A stretch of DNA of 64,000 nucleotides from Typhlomys cinereus (Eukaryota > Chordata > Mammalia > Rodentia > Platacanthomyidae), in assembly GCA_023101885.1 (NCBI GenBank), contig JALPQD010000017.1, positions 1,037,428-1,101,427 of the forward strand. The letters are read 5' to 3'. The notes under the pieces were generated by a model that worked only from the letters and a program-made list of their open reading frames with translations, was not told the origin of the DNA and made no database searches. A program made the translations under genes and the position numbers. This document shows positions 10,991 through 22,660 of the stretch, one piece after another; positions within the stretch are counted from its first letter, which is position 1, and each line of letters starts with the position of its first letter.

Positions 10991-13038
10991 ACCCCATACA
11001 CTCCTGAGAGTGTCTTCTCACCTTTTCCAGCCTCTGAGGCGACCGACACTTTTGGGTTCAGGTCCCCTTTCTATCTTTCCCCAAATGCCTGACAAGGAGG
11101 AAAGACGTATTTTAGCCTTCGGTTTGAGGATTACAGTTCTCCATAGCAGGGGAGGGGTGGCAGAGGCCGCATGAAGTTGCTTGTTCACATCTCAGAGGAC
11201 CAGGAGGCAGGATGGGGGTGGGGCTCCCTGGTTCCAGACCAAGGGTTCAAACGCATGAACCTGCCGACAACCTTTTATACCTAAACCATAATACGACTAT
11301 CTCCCTGGTCTTTCGTCTCTTCCTAGCAAGACTTTTCCTGGCCATCAGAGACCCCCCTACCCGTTTCTCCTCATCTATTGGCTTGAAAATGCTTTGACCC
11401 AATTAAGAACAACACAACACAACCTTGTGTTCCAAAGCTGCTGCTGACCTGCAGCCAGTTGCTTACTTATTTCACTCAGGCGTCAGCTGAGCCCGTTCCA
11501 CAGTAACCCGCAGCAGTGCTCCGAGAGACCCCCCCAACCTCTGCAGCAACAGCTGTGCACTTTTTAGACCACTGGAAGTGCTAGCAACGCGGTGGAGATG
11601 ATGAGAAGAATTATTTAATATTTTTAAATTCCCACAGTTAATCGATCTTGATTATAAAAAACATATGTGCCTCCCCCTCTGCAGCAGACACAGCCTAACT
11701 GGGTCTATGTAAATCAAATTCTTTGTAAATTGAGTCATATTTTAAATGCACCAGGGGAGCTGGCTATTTAAAGGAATCCTGCTGTGAATCTTTTTGTCAA
11801 GCCAAAAAGGCTGTTTGTGATGCTAATTTTCACCCCTTAATTTGCCTGTTTGGTAGGTTCAGATTTTTCACAAAATTCCCCAAATTCACAAGTCAAAGCA
11901 AAGCAAACCTAGATCCAGTATTTCAAGGGTATCTTTCTCGAGAGCTCAAAGAGTTATCAGAAGCATTATCTCATTTATCTTCCCACCGCTCTTCCAGAGG
12001 AAGAGAAGAGCCGCTATTATCCTCAAAGGAGGTGTAACTGTCTCCCAGCCTGCCTCACAGAGGCCCTGAAAGGAGGCGGCGGCTCAGGGGAGGGCTATTT
12101 ATTTTCCAATTAACAATAGGTTCTGTCCTGGGAGCTTTTCTTTAGAGCCCAGAATGTTCTTTTTTTTTTTCCCCCCTTTGTCAATACTGTCCAGACAGAG
12201 AAACTGAGGCACCAATAAATTAAGTGCTTCCACATGTTTACATGTTTCAGGAGTGACCGCTATACACGGGGCATGGATGAGGAGCTTGTCAGGATGCCAG
12301 GACTGGCCTTGGCAGAGCTGGCTGCCTAGTGGGTAAGATGGGCAGGCTGACAAGATCTAGCAGGTGTGTCCGATCTGTAGCCAGCTATGAATGTGGCCTG
12401 ACACAGAATCGTAAACTCAACACACTTGTCACTTAATTGTGCCCTTCTGGACCGTAACAGGAGACAACTTCATGTCCCAATGTCACAAGGCTGGACTCTT
12501 CAGAGGCGGGTGGGCAAGAATTAGATCCCCCAAACCACGGACACCTTCAGCACGCTCACGATTTTCTGCTCAGAGGATTTTAGAGATGTGACATCATTCA
12601 ATCAGTAAGTATTGAAGGTCAAGCGGGGTCTGGCTTTCCCTTTTGTAGGACAAGGAAACAAATCAGTGTTTCCCAAGTTCCGTAGCAGCAGGAAGTGACG
12701 AGCAGGAGCCAGAGCCAAGCCGTCCCATTCAAAAGGCAGAGGGCTTCCAAGTCACGATGAGCGAGCACAGACGCAAGCCGTCGGCCTGCACTCCCGGGAC
12801 CACAGAAGGTGTCCAAAGAGGTGTCCTGGGAGGCAGATGCAGGCGGAGGCTAAGCGTCTGGCGTGCTCAGCAGAGTGTGGTGATAAGCGAGGCCCAAAGA
12901 GCTGAGGACGGATCCTGGAAGGTCTAACGCTCGAGACTGGTGGGGAAGAGCAAGAGGATCTGTGGGAATGGAAGGTGAACAGGATCCAAGTACAGACTTG
13001 GATGAAACTGCCGCCGCGCAGGAGAGATGCTAACGTAA
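10991..13038. other. Intergenic, includes a possible conserved non-coding block
   Basis: No gene is seen. The part at 11580-11900 is repeat-free, AT-rich and dense in homeodomain/MADS-like words (reported as a finding). Reverse-MIR-like pieces occur near 11965-12055 and 12190-12260 (GAGAAACTGAGGCACC). Confidence 0.4.
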
Positions 13039-13130
13039 GAACTCTGGGCCAGTGAGAGAGCTCAGTGCCATGCGTAGGGCGCTGCTAGCCAGTGGCCTGA
13101 GTTCCATTAAGACCCAGGGACTGGGACCAC
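13039..13130 (+). mobile_element. B3-like SINE head fragment
   Basis: TCTGGGCCAGTGAGAGAGCTC, TAGGGCGCTGCTAGCCAGTG and CCTGAGTTCCATTAAGACCC follow the tRNA-like head of B2/B3-type SINEs, decayed. Confidence 0.5.
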
Positions 13131-13885
13131 CAGATCTAGGGGCAGGTAGGGCTTCTGAAGAGATTCGGGGAGAGGAGGGCCACCCTGTTCCAGGATGCTT
13201 AGATTCCAGGGGCAGAGGTGTGCTTCCTCGACAGGCTCACATCTCACTCTGCCTGCTTGCCTGAGCGATCTGGCCCTGGTTCCCCCTGGGCTCCTCTGAG
13301 ACAGGATGTTGGCACGGTAAGCCATGCAGGGGATGGCTGGCTCTGAGGAGTGTCTGGGGAACAAGGACACTCAGCTGGTGCCCACAGGCTGCATGTGGAT
13401 CGGGCTCCTCTGCAGCGACAGCCTCCGGCTTTCGTGGCTACAGCACCAAAGCAAGGTTTACAGGCAGAGCGCTTGGGGGAATCCAGAAGCCGGCCCTAAG
13501 AGGCAAGTGCTCAGCGCGACAACTGCCTGCTCTTAACCCTTGTGCATGTGGCTGACTGGACAGGAGGTCACGGCATACCGCCCATTTTCCCACTACTGAG
13601 TCCAGGACCATTCAGCCGGCCACAAAAACATCACTCGCTGGCCTGAAGATGATAGGCAGTGTGACAAGAAAACACAGCAATCTACACATGTCCCCCCTGA
13701 CTTCCACTCCTCCCAGTTAGAGGCCACCTGAGCTAAGCCGTGACCGGAACTCACACGGGAGTACCACAGCCCCGGGTCTCTTCTACTGCCAAGCCCTGGG
13801 GGAAAGAGGCTGAAAAGACATGCAGTAAGACTCTCAAAACAAGGCATTCCTTTGGTCGGCCACAGCTGTCAGAAGCCACATGCAC
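13131..13885. other. Intergenic, nothing recognised
   Basis: This is GC-richer than its surroundings, with no gene or repeat I can support. Confidence 0.4.
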
Positions 13886-14092
13886 AAGGGTTAAGAGCAG
13901 GCAGTTTTCAGGCGGACCTGAGTTTAAATCCCCCTCCCGTTTCCCTGCTGTGAACGTACATGGATTTCTACAAGGCTTGCTTTTCTCGTCTGTAAAACGG
14001 GCTTGAGAATTGTACCTTCCTCAGATGGCGAGGAGATGGGCTGGTACAAAAGGCATGGCACTTGGTACAGTGTGGGCACCCAGGAAGGAGTC
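13886..14092 (+). mobile_element. MIR SINE relic
   Basis: GGGTTAAGAGCAGGCAG, CCTGAGTTTAAATCCCC, TCGTCTGTAAAACGGGC and TTGGTACAGTGTGGGCACCC follow MIR in order from head to tail. Confidence 0.85.
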
Positions 14093-14671
14093 TCCTGAGA
14101 GAGAGTGGCGGGAGGGAGCCTGTTGGTAACAGAAGGGGACAGAAGGGGCCCCCTGGAAGCCCCTTGCTCTGCAACCTAAGGCTCTGGCCTGAAACAAATG
14201 CAGAGGAAACTGGTGGGGACCAGGTGGGTCTTTCTGGGTGAGCAATGCAGTGTGAAGAGTCCATGTGTGACCACAGGCTGTGCAGCTCAGCTGTCCGAGA
14301 AGCTACAGGATCCCATATTGCCAATCCAGAGCTCCACAGAGACTGCCAAGACTAAGCAAGGGGCCCTTTGCCCATTAAACCCATCACGGTCCCTATCGGG
14401 CACTACCAAGGAACAACAGACCCACACCCAGCCACGACGGGGAAGGCCTGGCTGTCCTGCGCTTAGTGTGGATGGTTTATTGGAATCCTTGCGCTTTCTA
14501 ATCACTACTTGAGGCCCCGAGTCATTAGAAGGGGCAGAATTTGTGGCTCACTCCTGAAGAGCGTGTGGACATTTCCCCCCTTTGTATATTATGCTCTTCA
14601 GAAAGGAAGCACCAAGAACGGAGTTTGTCAGGCAGACTGTAGCCTGTACAGTAACCCATGTTGGAAATGGA

Positions 14672-14795
14672 CGATGCAGGAGCCAGGCAGACTGGATTCA
14701 ATTCCCAGGTTGCCCTTCTTGGTATGAGAGACCTTAGTAGCTTTGACAGCTCAGTTAAGCTCGCTAGACTTCAGCCATTCGATGTGTGAAGCGCT
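14672..14795 (+). mobile_element. MIR SINE relic
   Basis: GGAGCCAGGCAGACTGGATTC and AATTCCCAGGTTGCC, with a decayed TAGCTTTGACAGCTCAG segment, match the MIR core. Confidence 0.75.
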
Positions 14796-14803
14796 GGTCT
14801 GGC

Positions 14804-14882
14804 CTAGCGATTCTTGAACTTTAACCTGCGTCAGAACCTTCTGGAGGGTTTAACACATCGCTGGGCCCAATCAGGTCTGGGT
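14804..14882 (+). mobile_element. MER5A-type hAT DNA transposon relic
   Basis: CGATTCTTGAACTTTAACC, GCGTCAGAACCTTCTGGAG and GGTTTAACACATCGCTGGGCC follow the MER5A terminal region. Confidence 0.75.
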
Positions 14883-15139
14883 CAAAGGAACTGCAGAGGG
14901 TGCTGAGTCTCTGAACTCTGGTCTTAGAACTACTGCAGCTGCTCAAGATTAGAGTCCTCCTCACTTTCCAAACACAGGCATTCTGTGGGGGTAGAATCGC
15001 CTTCCATTGGATATCAGTGGCACTTTCAGTGGTGAAAGGAGGACGGATTCCCCCTTCCACATGAGAACCCAATGCAAGATAAATATCAACACGTCCAGTG
15101 AAGCGACGAGAATTCACATAAGATCATTAGAAAGGCTAA

Positions 15140-15205
15140 AGGTCATGGCACAGCACCTGTGTATAATGCTTAGCACATGGTATTGGACTCAGTAAACTTG
15201 AAAAA
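15140..15205 (+). mobile_element. MIR 3'-end fragment
   Basis: GGCACAGCACCTGTG, then CTTAGCACATGG and GGACTCAGTAAACTTG before a short A run, resemble the MIR/CORE tail. Confidence 0.55.
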
Positions 15206-17107
15206 AAAAACCCACTGATAAGCTAAAAATAGCTGTTTACTTAAGGTTGGAGATGCCAGATTTTGTCATACAACAAAAATTGGTGAATAAAGTTAGAGCA
15301 CAAGAGATTCATATTCTGATCATGGGTGGCTGTCTCCCTCTTGGCTTCTGATCCAGTTCATTATTCAAATCCTTTTTCACTGCTTCACGTGGAACCAGCT
15401 GTGGATCTTGATAAGAGACGCCGGGGCTGTTTCCACTTTGCTCTTGGCAGTCCTCAGCCCCCGTAGAACTTGAATAGTCTCAGCTCCCAGAGAGACCAAT
15501 CTAATTTCAGTCTTGTTCATTCTGAAGATCCGTATCTGGCTTTATGGACTGTCTGACTTTGGGGCTGCCACGGGAAGAACTTCTGATGCCATCTGGGCTT
15601 GGGTCTGTGTTCCAGTGACCGTGTAGGGAGCCACAAGCAAGGTAGGAATGGGGAAGCAGGCCAGCTTTTCAAATGCCACTCTTTGTCTATGGTGTGCAAA
15701 GAGCCCGGCACGATACAAAGCCAGAAAGGGGCAGAGAATGAGGATTTAACATCTACTGCCTCTCCAGACACGCCCGTGCACGGATCAACATCCTGTTTTT
15801 ACTGTTTATGGGCCCCACGGTCTGATCAGATTACCACGCTACGCTGAGAGACCTAGTTTACTAATCCTCTGGAGAACTTTAAATCACTTTCAAGTGGGGG
15901 GGGGGATAAGTATCTGGTTACTCTTGTTTGAATAAAATGTCACGTGTCCCCTGTCAGCCATGTTCTGGAAGGTCGGCTCACTTTATATGGAATTACTGGT
16001 GAATCTGACTACCCAAGAAAGATGTACATATATAATAACTAGATAATCTTAAGAGATGCTTAATAACATGCATCAGTGGGGAAACTGCAAGATCTCTACA
16101 TTTCTTATGACCCAGTCTGGTTACATTTTCAAGGGAACCCACAGATTCAACAAAACAGATACATTTTAAATGTTTTGGCCACAAATGCTTTGGCTCTCTA
16201 GGGATGCTACATGAATACCCAGTTAGGTCAAAGCGGGTATTTGTGAAAGTGAACCAAAGTTCCAAAGCTGGACCCCTTGGGGACCGTAGGGGCTGCTCTG
16301 TCAGATGCTAACATTCATTAGATGGAGGTCCCAGATTTAACTTTAAGAAGGCAGGCAGATTAGGAGTTTAACTGACAGTTTGTACTGATGTGGAGATTCT
16401 ACTGAGAGAGACCGAAACTGGAAAGAAGGAAGGACGGGGTGATAAGCAGAACTGAACTATGATTAGAACCCCAGAATCATCTCTCGAATCTGCTGCTGGG
16501 AGGAGAAAGTTCTTAACGTTTGTTAACACAAATGTTTCACACACAGGTTATGAGTCTCAAGCAGGTTATTAGCTGCTGCACTTCCAAAGCATCCTGCTTC
16601 CCAGCATTGCTGGAGACAGAGGGCACGCTTGGGAGCTGGGGGTCCAAACTCTGGACCAAGGCCCTACAATGGAAACCCACCCCAGCTTCCGGTTCCCTTG
16701 CTGTTGCTTCCAGGGCCGACGGAGAACGTGTTCAGGAAAGATGTTTAAGAAGCGTCAGCCCGGGAGCCGCCACAGTGAGGGGGCCGAGGTGCGGGTCCAA
16801 ATAAGTGGGTTTCATTAGAAGTCTCGCCTCATCCATCCACAGGGCAGCAGGATGGTTTCAGGGGTAGAGTGACTAGATCAGCATGAACAAAAGATGCAAG
16901 GGGATGAACGGTTTGCAAGGATGGAGAGAACAGATTCGTCATGAAACTAAGCCTGTTGCTGGAAGTCTAGAATTTGATCACGGGGGACAGAAGACTGTTG
17001 GGTGTTTCCGCTAGCTACAGGTCGAAACTCAGAAATGTGGTGCATTAAACCAAAACCCAGAGGGTTTTACAGGACTTTGACAACAGAAAAGGAGACAACC
17101 TATTGGT
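15206..17107. other. Intergenic, nothing recognised
   Basis: There is no gene, RNA or repeat I can support, except a short poly-G run (15896-15905). Confidence 0.45.
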
Positions 17108-17157
17108 AAGAACACTGTATGAAAAAAAAAAAAAAAAAAAAAAAAGAACACTGTATG
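17108..17157 (+). mobile_element. Bare poly(A) insertion with 14-bp target-site duplication
   Basis: The 14-bp sequence AAGAACACTGTATG occurs at 17108-17121 and again at 17144-17157, with nothing between except a run of A (24 A in total, two shared with the second copy). This is the footprint of L1-type target-primed insertion in which only the poly(A) tail was copied. Confidence 0.75.
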
Positions 17158-17161
17158 TGTG

Positions 17162-17232
17162 GTTCTGGGTGGTTGGAACCAGGCCTCATGCATACAAAGA
17201 GCACATTTTATCACTGGACCTCTCAGCCCCCA
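17162..17232 (-). mobile_element. ID-like SINE relic, minus orientation
   Basis: GGTTGGAACCAGGCCTCATGC, then AAAGAGCACATTTTATCACTG and GACCTCTCAGCCCC, match the reverse of an ID-type tRNA-Ala-derived SINE. Confidence 0.6.
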
Positions 17233-17399
17233 AAAAGGATTTTTGTACCATGCTTGAATTCACCTTTATCCCCAGTTCTCCCCGAGGCCACGCCTCTTCT
17301 ATTTTGATGCTTCTCTGGCCTGGCACAAGTTAATGAGCTGAGCGATCTACACCGCTAGTGTCAGGATTACCCACCTCCTTCTTTTGTATCTATTACGCA

Positions 17400-17570
17400 G
17401 GTAACACTAACACTTCTTCAGTGTTAACGGTGTGATAAATCATGAAGTTTATGCAGTTGAACATCATCTCCTTCTCAAAAGTGACACTCTTCGCCCTATT
17501 TTACAAACGACGAATCAGCCTTAGAGTAGTTTGCTTAAGATGGGCTAAGTGTTACTGTGTGTCTGCTCTT
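17400..17570 (-). mobile_element. MIR-like relic (weak)
   Basis: CCTATTTTACAAACGACGAATC followed by AGCCTTAGAGTAGTTTGC resembles the reverse of the MIR core. The rest is decayed. Confidence 0.4.
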
Positions 17571-17706
17571 TCCAAATGCATCTTTCAGAAGACACATCTA
17601 GAAGCAATTTGCACATGGTAAAGGACGCAGGAGGCAAGTGCTGGATGCTCCGGGAGTGTTAGAGAATAAATGAAAACCAAGACCTTAGGTTTCAAGGTGA
17701 AAAGCA

Positions 17707-18013
17707 AGGATATCAACTTCTTTTTTTTTTTTTTATTTATTCAATTGTGCGTGTGTGCGTATGTATGTGTGCGCGCGTGTGTGTGTCTGTGTGTGTAGAA
17801 CCACGGACGAATTCGCGAACCACCATGGACGCCTCCCACTTCCTCCGCCCCGGGATTCACAGGCTCCGCCCTACCAGGACCGGAAACACAGGCCGCCCCT
17901 GCTTCCGCCCGGCGTCTATACGTGGGATCTGGGATCCGAACTCAGGACCTTCTGCCTGCAAGGCAGAGGCTTAACCCCTGAGCCACCTCTCCAGCCCAAG
18001 GATATCAACTTCT
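17707..18013 (-). mobile_element. Young tRNA-headed SINE (subfamily Y), with 16-bp TSD
   Basis: On the minus strand a head GGGCTGGAGAGGTGGCTCAG leads to an A-box (TGGCTCAGGGGTT) and a B-box-like GAGTTCGGATCC. The body then contains CTTCC-rich and CpG-rich blocks and ends in a CA/T-rich tail. Perfect 16-bp duplications (AAGGATATCAACTTCT) sit at 17707-17722 and 17998-18013. The head is B2-like. The body closely matches only the copy at 59967-60263, including the block GGATTCACAGGCTCCGCC. Many CpGs survive, so the insertion is recent. Confidence 0.9.
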
Positions 18014-18127
18014 ATCAGTGACTAGGGATCAGCTTAGGGGTAAGGGTTCTTCCCAGTGCGCATGCAGTCCTAGTCCCCCACTTTTTCACCCTCCTCCCCA
18101 CACCATAAAAACACAAGGTTTGGGGGC

Positions 18128-18300
18128 CACGAGATGATTCAGTGGGCAAAGGCATTTGCTATCAAGCCTGATGACTTGGGTTCAATTGATGGAACCCACA
18201 TGGTGGAAGGAGAGAACTGAACCTTGTCCTTTGACCTCTATACTGCTCCCCCCCCCCCAAATAAGGATAAAGTGAATTAAAAGCATGGTTAAAAAAAAAA
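18128..18300 (+). mobile_element. B3-like SINE
   Basis: ACGAGATGATTCAGTGGGC, GCCTGATGACTTGGGTTC and CCCACATGGTGGAAGGAG, followed by GACCTCTATACTG and an A-rich end. It ends immediately before a second similar element. Confidence 0.7.
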
Positions 18301-18310
18301 AAAGGTTTTT

Positions 18311-18485
18311 GTAGACTGGCAAGGTGGCTCAGTGGGTAAAGATGTCTGCATGCAAATTGGTGTTTTGTGTTTGATTCCTGGAGTTCATATAGATAAAGGC
18401 AGAAGGGCAGAACTGACTTCTGCAAGTTTTCTCTGACCTCCACAAGTGCACAACAGCTGTTGTTGCCTTAACAATAAAAAGACTT
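18311..18485 (+). mobile_element. B3-like SINE
   Basis: AGACTGGCAAGGTGGCTCAG, TGGGTAAAGATGTCTGC and TCTCTGACCTCCACAAGTGC, then an ACAATAAAAAG end. It is tandem with the preceding element in the same orientation. Confidence 0.7.
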
Positions 18486-18885
18486 TTGAAACTGTTCAGT
18501 TAGTGATCTGGTTTTGAATAAGCAATAGGCCAAAGAATAGGAGGGAAAGGCCTAGAGATCTTTTCATGACCTCCCATTACTGTACGCTGATCTAAAGCCA
18601 TCTGCATTCCCCATGTTAGAAGTGGCACAGTACAAAGACAGTGAAATGGTATAGGTGGATTGTGTTCTTGCAAGCTGAACTGCTCGCTCCTGAAGCAGAA
18701 AGGAAGCAACATGTTATGTTTCCTGACAAGGTGCCACATCTGTGCTTTCTGGCAATAAAGGCAGGAGTGCCCCGAATGTAAGGCACAGCCAGAACCAGGG
18801 AGCCTGTCAGAGAGAGAACAAGGTGACACAGGCTTGGCCTTGGCGTCTGAGGTGCTTGTTATTAGAGGAAGAAACTGGGGCTGTT

Positions 18886-19150
18886 GGGGCTAGAGAGATG
18901 GCTCAGGGGTTAAGACTCTGCCTCGCAAGCAGAAGGTTCTGATTTTGGATCCCAGGTCCCATGTAAAGATGCCAGGCAGAAACGACAACAACCTGTACTT
19001 GTTCCTGATGGGCAGAGCCTGGGAGATCCCAGCAGAAAACATAAAGAAGGTAGAAGCAATCCAGGATGACTCCTGAAGTCACCCTTGGGCCTCCACAGGG
19101 ACAAAGTGCCCTCTGACACACACACACACACACTAATAAATAAAATTAAG
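18886..19150 (+). mobile_element. tRNA-headed SINE (older subfamily O), plus orientation
   Basis: GGGGCTAGAGAGATGGCTC starts the head. It is followed by TGCCTCGCAAGCAGAAGG and GGATCCCAGGTCCCATG, and the body has GGGCAGAGCCTGGGAGATCC and GAAGTCACCCTTGGGCCTCC, then a CA tail and ATAAATAAAATT. The body differs from subfamily Y after the first 75 bases. Confidence 0.85.
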
Positions 19151-21414
19151 AGAACAGTTGTTAATCCTAAGACTACCTATTAGAACCATCATTACATATT
19201 GTTTCTCAAACTTGATTCTGACTTGATCAATTATAATTCTAAGGCAAGGGTCTTCTCAGAGCATGCGGTTCCCTCTCTGCTAAGTGTAAATTCTTCTGGG
19301 TACTGACAGTTGTATCTCGTGCTAGCTGGTGGCTGGTACTTTCCAACACAACATAACATGGACAAGGCCCTTCTGCAGTGACCAAGTCCTGTTTCCTTCT
19401 AGCCATTCACATCCCCTTTCTCACAGGAGATCCGGATATGGAAAGAACAAGCAAGAATCAGAACTAGAAATATCAATGCTACACGCAAATAAATGAGAGT
19501 AGTGAAAAGTGAAAAAACATTCAGTGGTGTTCAAAACTATTCTTGAGAGTATCTTTCATGAGCGACAACTATGGTCCTACAAGGAACAAGGATTCAGCTT
19601 TGGGTTTTCCATTGTGTCTCTGAGAATGTCATTGTGCTGAATGCTGCCCTGTGTTGTTTTTATAGTTCAGACTAAATTCTGTTTCCATCACTCAACTGGT
19701 ACTTCATTCAGTCCAACATATAATACTAAAAAATAGCAAAAACAGAAACAAAATGTTCTTACAACAATGAGCCAATGACTACTAATTGAGACTTTTCTAC
19801 GGATGGCAAAACAATCAGAAATAAATGTTCTTAGACAGACGTCCAATTCTGCAATGAATGCTGTTGCTACTTTTCCTGGGGAGACAGGATTAGATGTGTT
19901 TACCCCTGGGACAGATCAAAGAAGCAGCTGCATCCAAGCCAATGGTGGTCTGTGAGTTTATCTGGTTTACTGCAAGGGCATGCATGAAGGGATGTACACA
20001 GGGCATAGGAAACCTACAAACAACATTGTCACCTCCAAGTCCAACCACTCCTAGAAGTGATCTCCCAAGGCTGCAAATACGGACTCTCCCCTTCAACCAG
20101 TCTAATACCTGCATACTGGGCTGCAGAAGGGGCAGTTAAAAGGCTCAGTCTTGTGAGGGTCTCTCTGGCCAGCACAACCACCCCGTATCTTGAGGAGTTT
20201 CAGAACAAATGCTAATGATTCACCATTGTTCTTTCCATTTTAGTCTTAACAATCCTGTCCCCACTTGATTTTCTTTTCCGTTAGTGAAGTGTCCACCTAA
20301 GCAAACCTTCAACACGAGCGACCAGTCATAAGCAAAGGCGTCAGAAGCATGTTAGCCTGCGGGACATAGCGTGAAAAGCAAGTCAAGAAATCACTGCAGA
20401 TCAAAGATGGCGCAGCCCCTTCTGCGGGCACCAGTATCCGACATGGAACGGGTGAGGCTGGGAAATGTCCCTTAGCCTGGAAGCGGAAGAAGGAAGTATG
20501 AGACAGGACCCCAAGCAGCTCTTCCTTTCCACCGAGTGTTTATTTTACGGCTTTCACATCAGGTCTGATAGCCACACCAAAAAGCTGCAGACATGTTCAG
20601 GGAAAGTCTCTGTCGGATGTGACAAAATGGCTTCACGCTGGAAAGTCTGACATAAACGATCAGCAGGTTGTGAGTGTGCTTCCTGGGTGGGTGAGAGGGA
20701 GGGGGACATTCTCCAGCTATTTATAAAGAAAGGTCAAAACGCAGTCCCTGCTTCTCTAACTGGTCAATACTGCTTTTGAGATGCGCCCTCCTCACCTGTC
20801 CCTCCATCAAAAACGATGACAGTATGAGCATCAGATGGATCGTGCCTGTTGAGGACAGCGCCTGTGTGAGGCACAGGCTTTAGAGAGACTGTCACCACCG
20901 GGGGCTGCTTTATAAATAGCACTGCAAAGGTCACGGAGCTGTGTGAAATTATATGCTAAACTGACTAAATGATCACTCGTTTCCATTCCTAGCCCAGGAA
21001 ATCAGGAAGGAAGTCCTACTTGTAAGGAGTCAAGATGCATTTGTGACAAGTGCTGATCTCTCGAGGAACTCCCAGGAAACCCTTGGCACTCGTGGGTTCA
21101 GGGCGAGTCTGCCTGGGACATGGTGCAAAGACGTGGCGGGTAGTGACGCTTCTTTGAGAGACAAGCTTGAGGTCATGAAGCAGAAGCACCTTAGAGACCA
21201 GCCACACAGAAGGCCACAGTCATGCTTATTCCCATGAAGGCTCTAGGAGCACGGGAATGTCTGGCCGCGACCAAAGAGAAAATCCACTCAGATGATTTAC
21301 ACAGCTGGTTCTCTAAATAGAATTTCAACATAAATTAAAATTCCAGCTAGGCATTTGAGAACTGGCCTTTACTTAAATTCGCTACCATTCTCCCTCCCCA
21401 TTTTACTAGAACCA
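19151..21414. other. Downstream DNA without recognised features
   Basis: There is no gene or repeat I can support. Minus-strand AATAAA hexamers occur (for example near 20538), so a distal HS2ST1 3' end is possible but not shown. Confidence 0.4.
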
Positions 21415-21545
21415 AGAGATCAGAGATCACATCAGGGTGGTGAGATAGCAAAGAATAAGGCGTCTGCTCTCAAACCTGGAGACCTGAGTTTGATTACCAG
21501 AAGCCCACATGGTAGAAGGGGAGAACGGTCTCAAAAGAGAATCAT
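21415..21545 (+). mobile_element. B3-like SINE fragment
   Basis: GGGTGGTGAGATAGCAAAG, AACCTGGAGACCTGAGTTTG and GCCCACATGGTAGAAGGGG follow the head and middle of a B3-like SINE. Confidence 0.6.
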
Positions 21546-22542
21546 TATCTACAAACTATTTTCACACTGCACATTAAAAGAGTAAATTATCAAAACACTC
21601 TGATAAATCATTAACAGCTCTAACAATTTTAGGAGCTTTCAAGAGGATATATAGAGAGAAGGATCTATGACGCCAAATCATAGGAATTTTAAAGACAGAA
21701 AACACAGCTAAAAATTTAGAGATTGGTACTTTCAGTTCTCTAACTTTCAGTAATTTACATCTCACCACCAGAAATTCAGATGCAGCCACGGAAATTGTGT
21801 GAATGTTTATGGGGACAGAAAAGTAATTTCCATGCAGTGTTTTGAAGTGTTGCTCTCAGATATATTTAAGCAATACTTTACAGATTAAAACTGGGTAAAA
21901 ATCAAAATATATCTTTCCCATTACATCTTAAAACAGCCACAGGAAGTTATCAACAGTTGCCAATTCACAACAGTCAGAAAACAGGAAGTGATACAAGTTG
22001 AACAAGAAAGTACTTTTTTCTCCTTCAGGAAATAAACATGTTATAGATACATATACATAGATAACAATTATCTTTAGATTTCCAAGTGGATAATTTGCTT
22101 TTGTGTTCTAAAAGAAAATATCTCCCTATGGTCAAAAGACTAAAAAGCACAAAGATTCCCCCCAAATAAAACCATATTTGCCACCTTTAAAAAATACACA
22201 TTTGTTTCAGTGATTTTATTTGATTATAAAGTTGTGTCTAAGGATCACAGACTTCCAGAATCAAATCCGCCCCTTTCTCAGTATGCAGAGAGAACAAACA
22301 TTCTGAACTCATTCACCAAAGAGATGGTGAAAATAAATGTCCCAATTCTGAACTGGCAAACTTGGAGTACTTGGTCACCTGGAAGCAATATATCTAAAAG
22401 TGTAGGATTCTATGGGAGAGACTGAATGAATCAGAAAGCAATTCTCTAGACAGGACATTAGGAACTACTGGAAGTACATAAACTCTTTTAGGGCACTTGA
22501 GTACAGATAAAAAAATTGTTTCTCCGCACAGGTTTCTCTAAT
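21546..22542. other. AT-rich downstream DNA, nothing recognised
   Basis: There is no gene or repeat I can support. It may be part of an extended HS2ST1 3' UTR. Confidence 0.4.
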
Positions 22543-22660
22543 GCAGGGGTTTGTATCTCATGGCGCACACGGAGCATGCCATCTGTTTTTGTAAATAAAG
22601 TTTTATTGGGACACAACCACACTCTTTGCTTCCATGTTGTCTGGGACTGCTTCTGGCAAG
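22543..22660 (+). mobile_element. MER20-like hAT DNA transposon relic
   Basis: CAGGGGTTTGTATCTCATGG, CCATCTGTTTTTGTAAATAA and AGTTTTATTGGGACACAACC match the 5' half of MER20. The 3' half has decayed. Confidence 0.7.

Noticed and set aside
17747..18021. Open frames of 75 and 88 codons
   Set aside because: They lie inside a young SINE and its CA tail. The same translation appears at 60011-60265.
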